64,000 nt of DNA from Streptococcus sanguinis (GTDB taxonomy: Bacteria > Bacillota > Bacilli > Lactobacillales > Streptococcaceae). The stretch spans positions 1,736,001-1,800,000 of the forward strand of contig NZ_LR134002.1 in assembly GCF_900635155.1 (NCBI RefSeq), written 5' to 3'. The notes under the pieces were generated by a model that was not told the origin of the DNA, did no database searches, and was given only the letters and a program-made list of their open reading frames with translations. This document shows positions 58,505 through 64,000 of the stretch, one piece after another. A program made the position numbers and the translations under genes. Position 1 is the stretch's first letter. Each line of letters opens with the position of its first letter.

Positions 58505-59163
58505 TTAATTTAAATTTTGACGATCCTCAGGAATAAACACATGAATTGTCTCTTCATCTGAATTGCTATCACTTTTTAAACTAATATAAATTCTACGTCC
58601 TAAAATCAATGCCCCTTTTCTATATTCTTCAATTTCATAGTAAACTTCTCCTTTAGAATTTTTCTTATCATTTAAGAAATTCTGCACTCTCTGTTCGAAT
58701 TTTAATTGTCCAACATAATCTTTTGAATTTCGATTGGCCTTTGGGTCTTGAGGTGTTATATTTTTCTTGTTTCCTTTACTAAAAAAATTATTAATTTTCA
58801 GTTTTTCTTGATTATTAATTTTTTTTACTGATGGTATCAGATATTCTTTAAAACAATTCGGAACAAAATGTCCTCTATCTTTGCCTTCAACTCTTTTATC
58901 ATTCTGTAATTCATAATTGTCAAGCGCGTTTTTAAAATAGTCTTGAGATGGGTTATTAGTGAGATGAAATTTCCAAACTATTGGATTTTCTGAAAAAAAT
59001 GGGATCTTCCTATCTTTATATTTAGAAACTTTGTATACTTTCTTATCAGTTCTATTCAGTAATTCATAATACTTCCCCTCAGGAATATATTTAAATTCTA
59101 TTCTAGGCTCTTTTTTTTAAAAAATTCTAATATCTCTCTAGTTGTAATATTTTTTTGTTTCAT
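58505..59163 (-). pseudogene. Frameshifted DNA/RNA non-specific endonuclease (DRGH type)
   Basis: A frame open from 59116 to 58505 encodes about 200 residues with the nuclease motif GKDRGHFVP, a matching Asn segment ITPQDPKANRNSKDY, and a C-terminal VYYEIEEYR...IYISLKS region, as in EndA-like nucleases (ββα-metal fold). The frame has no ATG, GTG or TTG until its last 60 codons. In the neighbouring frame an ATG at 59163 starts MKQKNITTREILEFFKKK and stops after 22 codons. A -1 shift at A AAA AAG (plus 59110-59116) joins them to a protein of about 218 residues. It is either a pseudogene with one base lost from an A-run or a recoded gene. Possibly the orphan toxin domain of a larger secreted protein. 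Confidence 0.75.
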
Positions 59164-59261
59164 AGATATCAATTTCCATTCTAAACCATTAACTTCTTAA
59201 TTAATAATTATATCATTAATTAATAATATATTTTTTAAGTAAATCTCTCTATTTTATGATA

Positions 59262-59705
59262 CTGTCAACAATTTTGTGTAAACACTCAAGCAGAGTTACG
59301 GATTGTTAATCAAATAAGCTTTCAAGGGTATCAGAACATTGGCCAAACCCTTTATGAGTTCGTTGACTATGCCTGAAATTATAATCTTCAAGCAAAGTAA
59401 CTAAATAACGTTCCAGAGCCTCCTCGTTAGGGAAAAGAACCTTCTTTTTCGTTTGACGTTTTATTTCTTTGTTGAGAGATTCAATAAGATTTGTCGAATA
59501 AATGCCGTGCCAAATCTGGTAGGGAGACTGATAAAAAGTTAAAAGATTATCCGTATTCTCTAGACTCTCCATTACTTTCCTATACTTTGGTTTCCATTCA
59601 GCGACAAAGTCCTCTAAAGCTTGTACTACCATTTCTAAATTTTCAGCACGATAAATTGTCTTAAACTGTTCAAGAATGATTGCTCTATCTACTCGTTTCA
59701 CTTTT
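59262..59705 (-). mobile_element. IS256-family remnant (3' part)
   Basis: Contains the C-terminal third of an IS256/Mutator transposase (see 59306-59926) and, past its stop, a sequence near 59262-59285 (tgtcaacaattttgtgtaaac) like the terminal inverted repeats of this family. The 5' two thirds and the other end are missing, so it cannot move by itself. Confidence 0.75.
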
Positions 59706-59926
59706 GTTTTTCTATCAGTTATGTAAATTGAACTATAATAAATTTTTACATTTGACAAATCCTTCTTTTCTTCCGCTAAAAAGTCAAAAAGTGGCTGAAA
59801 CTCCTTCTCTAATTCGTACTGTTCTTTTGTGCGATTTTCTGGTATTTTCTCTCCACATGCACTTAATCCTATCATTATCAATATTCCAGCTAGTAGGAGA
59901 ATAATTATTTTTGAGACTTGTTTCAT
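59306..59926 (-). CDS. Chimeric ORF: lipoprotein N-terminus fused to IS256 transposase C-terminus
   Basis: 206 residues from MKQVSKIIILLL with AGGAGC upstream. Residues 1-24 are a lipoprotein signal (lipobox LSAC, Cys24); 24 to about 74 are the mature lipoprotein start (GEKIPENRTKEQYELEKEFQP), also found at 56787-57100; from about 75 (KVKRVDRAIILEQFKTIYRAENLE) it is the C-terminus of an IS256-family transposase, including the FYQSPYQIWHGIYSTNLIESLNKEIKRQTKKK block and catalytic-Glu region. The fusion is in frame and could make an exported but functionless lipoprotein; it is probably a broken gene. Confidence 0.8.
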   Translation of the reverse strand: MKQVSKIIILLLAGILIMIGLSACGEKIPENRTKEQYELEKEFQPLFDFLAEEKKDLSNVKIYYSSIYITDRKTKVKRVDRAIILEQFKTIYRAENLEMVVQALEDFVAEWKPKYRKVMESLENTDNLLTFYQSPYQIWHGIYSTNLIESLNKEIKRQTKKKVLFPNEEALERYLVTLLEDYNFRHSQRTHKGFGQCSDTLESLFD

Positions 59927-59975
59927 ATCTATAGCTCCTATGTTTTTTTCTATTTTATCATATTTATTCTCCACA

Positions 59976-60004
59976 AAAGAAAACCAGCCTCACGACTGGT
60001 TTTC
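59976..60004 (-). terminator. Terminator of gatCAB
   Basis: GAAAACCAG/CTGGTTTTC (59979-59987 and 59996-60004), then U-rich on the minus strand. Confidence 0.8.
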
Positions 60005-60012
60005 ACTTATTT

Positions 60013-61446
60013 CTATAATTTCTCCAATTCTTCATTGAGTAGTTTTTGTGCTACTTGTGGGTTGGCTTGGCCCTTGGTGGCCTTCATCAATTGACCGATC
60101 AGGGATTTAGCAGCATTCTTGTTGCCGCCTTTATAGTCATTGATAGCTTTTTCATTGTTTGCAAATACTTCTTGGATGATTGGAAGAAGCTGGCTAGGGT
60201 CTGAGATTTGAATCAGGCCTGCTTTCTGCACATACTCTTTAGCAGAGCCGCCATTTTTGGCTAGATGGACAAAGACCTTCTTAGCAATCTTAGAGGAAAT
60301 CGTTCCGTCTGCAATCAGAGCAATCATCTCAGTCAGATTCTCAGGTGTCAGCTCAATCTCAGAGATGGTCTTGCCTTCGGCATTGAGATATTGGGCTACA
60401 TCTCCTTGGAGCCAGTTAGAGACAGCCTTGGCGTCACCGCCTGCCGCAAGAGCTGCTTCAAAGAAGTCTGACACAGCCTTCGTCGCTGTCAGCTGCTTGG
60501 CATCGTAGTCAGACAGACCGTAGTCGCCCACGTACTTGGCTCGGCGTTCTTTTGGAAAGGCTGGCAGACTGCTACGTACTTGCTCAATCCAAGCATCCTC
60601 AATCTCAAAGATAGGCAGATCAGGCTCTGGGAAGTAACGGTAGTCCGCTGAACCTTCCTTAACCCGCATAAGCAGAGTTTCGCCAGTCGCTTCGTCATAA
60701 CGACGGGTTTCCTGACGGATTTGACCACCGCTGCGTAGGATTTCTGCTTGGCGTTTTTCCTCAAATGCTAGACCCTTGCGGACAAAGTTGAAGGAGTTAA
60801 GGTTTTTCAGCTCAGTCTTAGTACCAAACTCTTCCTGGCCGTAAGGACGGATAGAAATATTGGCGTCGACCCGCATGGAGCCCTCTTCCATCTTGACATC
60901 CGAAATACCCGTGTACTGGATGATTTCCTTGAGGGCAGTCAGATAGGCATAAGCTTCTTCTGGACTGCGCATATCTGCTTCCGATACAATCTCAATCAGA
61001 GGCACCCCTTGACGGTTGAGGTCCACATAAGAGTAGCCATCGCTGCCGTGGGTATTCTTTCCAGCATCTTCTTCCAAGTGGGCCCGCTCGATACGGATTT
61101 TCTTGGTCGTGCCATCTTCTAGCTCAATCTCAATCCAGCCATTGTAGCCAATCGGCTCATCAAACTGAGAAATTTGATAGGCTTTTGGATTGTCCGGATA
61201 GAAGTAATTCTTGCGGTCAAAGTGCATCTTCTGGTGAATATCCATGTTCAAAGCCAGAGCAGCCTTGATACCATAGTCAATAACACCCTTGTTCATAACA
61301 GGCAAAACACCTGGGAAGGACCAGTCAATGATATTGGTGTTGGCATTTGGATCTTCACCGAAGTGAGCTGGAGCCGGAGAGAAAATTTTTGAATTGGTCT
61401 TCAATTCAACATGGACTTCCAGTCCGATAACTGTTTCAAAGTTCAT
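60013..61446 (-). CDS. gatB: Asp/Glu-tRNA(Asn/Gln) amidotransferase subunit B
   Basis: 477 residues. Begins [25 protein letters not shown], the GatB cradle domain, followed by the YqeY-like C-terminal domain ending in [15 protein letters not shown]. It binds the misacylated tRNA, activates it with ATP and transfers ammonia from GatA. Its start overlaps the gatA stop by 1 bp. Confidence 0.97.
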   Translation of the reverse strand: MNFETVIGLEVHVELKTNSKIFSPAPAHFGEDPNANTNIIDWSFPGVLPVMNKGVIDYGIKAALALNMDIHQKMHFDRKNYFYPDNPKAYQISQFDEPIGYNGWIEIELEDGTTKKIRIERAHLEEDAGKNTHGSDGYSYVDLNRQGVPLIEIVSEADMRSPEEAYAYLTALKEIIQYTGISDVKMEEGSMRVDANISIRPYGQEEFGTKTELKNLNSFNFVRKGLAFEEKRQAEILRSGGQIRQETRRYDEATGETLLMRVKEGSADYRYFPEPDLPIFEIEDAWIEQVRSSLPAFPKERRAKYVGDYGLSDYDAKQLTATKAVSDFFEAALAAGGDAKAVSNWLQGDVAQYLNAEGKTISEIELTPENLTEMIALIADGTISSKIAKKVFVHLAKNGGSAKEYVQKAGLIQISDPSQLLPIIQEVFANNEKAINDYKGGNKNAAKSLIGQLMKATKGQANPQVAQKLLNEELEKL

Positions 61447-62912
61447 TATTTTTCACCTCCAAAGATAACTGGCTGCTGTTTGTGGTAGTCAGTCGTTGCT
61501 TCAAATGCTGTGGCTGCCTGATAGATGGTCTCTTCATCAAAGTGGTTCCCAATCAGTTGCAAGCCGACAGGAAGACCATCTGCAAAGCCAGCTGGGATTG
61601 AAATGCCCGGCAGACCAGCCAGATTGACTGGAATGGTCAAAAGGTCAGCCAGATACATGGCCACTGGATCCTGGTTTTGACTGCCCAAGTCATAAGCAAC
61701 CGTTGGTGCAGTTGGACCTAAGATCAAATCATATTTTTCAAAAACCTTAGCAAAATCCTGCATAATCAAGGTCCGAACCTGACCAGCTTTCTTGAAGTAG
61801 GCATCGTAGTAACCAGATGACAGGCTGAAAGTTCCCAACATGATGCGGCGTTTCACCTCTTCACCAAAGCCTTCGCTGCGAGATTTGACATAGACATCTT
61901 CTAGATTTTCAATTCCTTCCGCACGGTAGCCATAGCGAATACCATCAAAACGCTGCAGGTTAGAGCTAGCTTCAGAAGAAGCAATGATATAGTAAACAGC
62001 CACGCCGTACTTGCTGTGAGGCAGACTAACTTCCTCAACGATAGCTCCTAGGCTTTCCAAGTGCTTCGCCGCTGCCAGAATCGTTTCCTTGACCTTGCTG
62101 TCAATTCCCTCACCCATGTATTCCTTAGGCAGGGCAATCTTCATGCCCTTAATGTCTTGGCCAATCTTGCTGGTAAAGTCTGGCACTGCCTCTTGTGATG
62201 ATGTAGAGTCCTTAGGATCATTACCAGAAATAACATTCAGAAGCTGAGCATTTTCCTTAACCGTCTGAGAGAAAGGCCCAATCTGGTCCAAAGAAGAACC
62301 AAAAGCAATGAGACCAAAACGAGAAACCCGTCCGTAGGTTGGCTTGAGGCCGACTACACCGTTAAAGGAAGCGGGCTGACGAATGGAGCCACCCGTATCT
62401 GACCCCAGTGACAGACGAACCTGACCAGAGGCAACAGCTGTCGCTGAACCACCAGATGAGCCACCAGGAACCTTGCTGCTGTCCCAAGCATTCTTGGTTG
62501 TCTTAAAGTAAGAGTTTTCGCTGGAGCCCCCCATGGCAAACTCGTCCATGTTGGTCTTCCCGACGATAATCATGTCCTTACCGTAAAGCTTCTCCACGCT
62601 GGTCGCATCGAAAATTGGCTTGTAATTGTAGAGTATCTTGGAGGCTGCCGTCGTCAAGATTCCCTTGGTTGAGATATTGTCCTTAACCGCCAGCGGAATT
62701 CCGCTCATAAGATTGTCAGCATCAATGCCCTTAGCATCCAGAGCCGCAGCCTGGGCCAAAGCTTCCTCTTCGCTGACAGTAATAAAGCTGTCCACAGCTG
62801 CTTCACGTTCTTTGATGTCTGCCAAAGTTGCCTGAGTTAACTCTACCGCAGAAATTTCTTTTTTGACCAGCAAGTCGTGCAGTTCTTCAATGGTCTTGTG
62901 ATTAAAAGTCAT
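61446..62912 (-). CDS. gatA: Asp/Glu-tRNA(Asn/Gln) amidotransferase subunit A
   Basis: 488 residues. Amidase-signature enzyme with the Ser-cisSer-Lys triad region: AVKDNIST (Lys), [14 protein letters not shown] and [13 protein letters not shown] (Ser). It releases ammonia from glutamine for GatB. Overlaps gatC and gatB by 1 bp each. Confidence 0.97.
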   Translation of the reverse strand: MTFNHKTIEELHDLLVKKEISAVELTQATLADIKEREAAVDSFITVSEEEALAQAAALDAKGIDADNLMSGIPLAVKDNISTKGILTTAASKILYNYKPIFDATSVEKLYGKDMIIVGKTNMDEFAMGGSSENSYFKTTKNAWDSSKVPGGSSGGSATAVASGQVRLSLGSDTGGSIRQPASFNGVVGLKPTYGRVSRFGLIAFGSSLDQIGPFSQTVKENAQLLNVISGNDPKDSTSSQEAVPDFTSKIGQDIKGMKIALPKEYMGEGIDSKVKETILAAAKHLESLGAIVEEVSLPHSKYGVAVYYIIASSEASSNLQRFDGIRYGYRAEGIENLEDVYVKSRSEGFGEEVKRRIMLGTFSLSSGYYDAYFKKAGQVRTLIMQDFAKVFEKYDLILGPTAPTVAYDLGSQNQDPVAMYLADLLTIPVNLAGLPGISIPAGFADGLPVGLQLIGNHFDEETIYQAATAFEATTDYHKQQPVIFGGEK

Positions 62913-63214
62913 TAGGCATCTCCTCCGTCATCTAGGATGGCAGGCACTTTGATGTAGCCCCGCTCTTTTTCAGGTACATTTTGGAAAAGCTCTTCCCGGT
63001 TCCAGCCTGGCTGAGCCACATCTTCTCGCATATAGTTAATATTTGCAGCTACATTAGAAGTGAAAGGCACACCCTCCGTATCCACTTCATTGAGCAATTC
63101 GACCATGTCAACAATCTTGGTTAGGGTCGTCGCAAACTCAGCAGTTTCTTCTGGTGAAAAAGCCAGTTTTGACAGCTTAGCTACGTGGCTTACTTCTTCT
63201 TGAGTAATCTTCAT
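62912..63214 (-). CDS. gatC: Asp/Glu-tRNA(Asn/Gln) amidotransferase subunit C
   Basis: 100 residues. Starts [22 protein letters not shown] and has the usual GVPFTSNV middle. It wraps around GatA and holds the complex. First gene of gatCAB; the leader upstream has inverted repeats. Confidence 0.96.
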   Translation of the reverse strand: MKITQEEVSHVAKLSKLAFSPEETAEFATTLTKIVDMVELLNEVDTEGVPFTSNVAANINYMREDVAQPGWNREELFQNVPEKERGYIKVPAILDDGGDA

Positions 63215-63417
63215 CTCTGATTCCTTTCATAAGATAGGTGAGCTTTAGCGACTGAAAATAACAATTTCTAGATGACATCTTTATTTCCAAGCTTCAGCTC
63301 ACCTTTACTTTGACAAGCTAGGGACGCTGATTTATTTGCCATCCACTAGCTCTTTTCTTCAGCTTCTTCCTGCTATTCTTCAGGAATTCGCATCATTTCA
63401 TTTTACCATATTTCAGG
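63215..63417 (-). other. Structured leader between aspS and gatC
   Basis: Reading left, AGGTGAGCT (63303-63295) can pair with AGCTCACCT (63242-63234) close to the gatC start, enclosing an AGATG-A-CATCT dyad. Further right is an AGCTAG/CTAGCT pair. No U-run, T-box AGGGTGG motif or known riboswitch was recognised. It may end aspS transcription, carry the gatC promoter, or control gatC translation. Confidence 0.4.
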
Positions 63418-64000
63418 CTAATTCTTCAATTCCAAATGCAGTTCTTTGAGCTGTCTTTGGTCCACTAAACTTGGACTCTCCAGCATAGGATCAAAGCCAG
63501 TACCATTTTTCGGAAAAGCGATGACTTGGCGGATATTTTCTTCCCCAGCCAAAATCATAACCAAGCGATCTAAGCCCAGAGCCAAGCCGCCGTGCGGTGG
63601 GAAGCCGTACTCTAAGGCCTCTAGGAAGAAACCAAAGTCCCGCTCATAGTCTTCTCGGCTCATGCCCAACAGCTCAAACATCGCTTCCTGAGCCTTCCGA
63701 TTATGAATCCGCAGACTCCCTCCGCCAATCTCATAGCCGTTTAAGACGATATCGTAAGCGTGGCTGCGGAATTGGTCTGGCTCCTGTCCATCTTCAAAGA
63801 TTCCCTGTGTGAAAGGATGGTGCATAGCTTGATAGCGGCTTTGGTCTTCATTCCACTCCAGCAGCGGCCAATCCACAACCCAAAGGAAATGAAGCAAACT
63901 CGGGTCAATCAAATCCAAAGCTTTTGCGACTTCTATGCGCAAATGTCCCAAAGCTTCCTGAGCCCGACGCTTCTTGGCCATGACTAGCAGGATGAGGTCT
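63418..64000 (-). CDS. aspS: Aspartyl-tRNA synthetase, C-terminal part (cut by window end)
   Basis: 194 codons visible, continuing in frame past the window edge. Class II synthetase sequence with HHPFTQ, the bacterial-insert end ([18 protein letters not shown]) and motif 3 [27 protein letters not shown]. It charges tRNA-Asp, and by family also tRNA-Asn where GatCAB completes the Asn route. It lies just upstream of gatCAB on the same strand. Confidence 0.96.
   Translation of the reverse strand, partial: DLILLVMAKKRRAQEALGHLRIEVAKALDLIDPSLLHFLWVVDWPLLEWNEDQSRYQAMHHPFTQGIFEDGQEPDQFRSHAYDIVLNGYEIGGGSLRIHNRKAQEAMFELLGMSREDYERDFGFFLEALEYGFPPHGGLALGLDRLVMILAGEENIRQVIAFPKNGTGFDPMLESPSLVDQRQLKELHLELKN

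Noticed and set aside
63215-63417. T-box or other known riboswitch before gatC
   Set aside because: No T-box AGGGTGG sequence or antiterminator and no U-run; reported only as a structured leader.
1-64000. tRNA, rRNA or prophage genes
   Set aside because: None was recognised by eye; a tRNAscan or Rfam search would settle it. A hit would refute this.

Overview
This window is a chromosomal segment of a Streptococcus of the sanguinis/mitis type, most likely S. sanguinis or a close relative such as S. gordonii. The evidence is a Gram-positive RBS pattern, a large GH70 glucosyltransferase next to an Rgg regulator, and blocks of streptococcal housekeeping genes: rsmD-coaD-sepM, yqeG-yqeH-yhbY-nadD-yqeK-rsfS-tmcAL and gatCAB next to aspS. 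The species is an inference. No rRNA, tRNA, CRISPR array, complete IS or prophage was seen.

Region by region. 0-2.8 kb: rsmD-coaD-sepM and a small membrane protein. 2.8-5.7 kb: a four-gene SOS-like cassette with a LexA-like repressor, a UmuC-type polymerase, a YolD-like protein and a small protein; its promoter carries a perfect inverted repeat. 5.9-8.0 kb: flotillin and a YceD/DUF177 protein. 8.1-10.6 kb: an Rgg regulator and an MFS transporter. 10.7-16.4 kb: glucosyltransferase with its Rgg regulator. 16.8-19.8 kb: an unknown membrane protein, then lemA-htpX. 19.8-25.0 kb: a TetR-controlled export operon (MFS, FtsX-type permease, ATPase). 25-30 kb: rsmG, and an ECF transporter core (EcfT plus double ATPase) behind a nucleoside phosphorylase. 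30-35 kb: SemiSWEET, DUF4299-like, TfoX-like, VOC, AraC, ABM and TrhO genes. 35-36.7 kb: an Xre/CPBP membrane-protease operon. 36.9-38.1 kb: a transaldolase left behind after loss of a PTS operon; a PTS IIC tail and a promoter with a cre-like site remain.

38.2-43.9 kb: two candidate ECF substrate-binding subunits, a SAM hydrolase, two M20 peptidases and an amino-acid binding lipoprotein, all on the minus strand. 44-46.7 kb: yebC and two small unknown proteins. 46.9-52.5 kb: the ribosome-assembly/NAD operon. 52.7-56.8 kb: unknown membrane protein, TVP38-like protein, a frameshifted EamA transporter, butanediol dehydrogenase with a CcpA-type promoter, and a small membrane protein. 60-64 kb: gatCAB and the end of aspS.

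The most unusual part is an AT-rich island at about 56.8-59.9 kb. It lies between two partial copies of one lipoprotein gene. It holds a 420-residue membrane protein of unknown family, an IS256-family remnant fused in frame to a lipoprotein signal region, and a DRGH-type nuclease gene. The nuclease frame has no usual start codon of its own except near its end, so start-codon-based ORF calling reports only its last 60 codons. It can be joined to an upstream ATG by a -1 shift at a sequence matching the classical slippery heptamer A AAA AAG.
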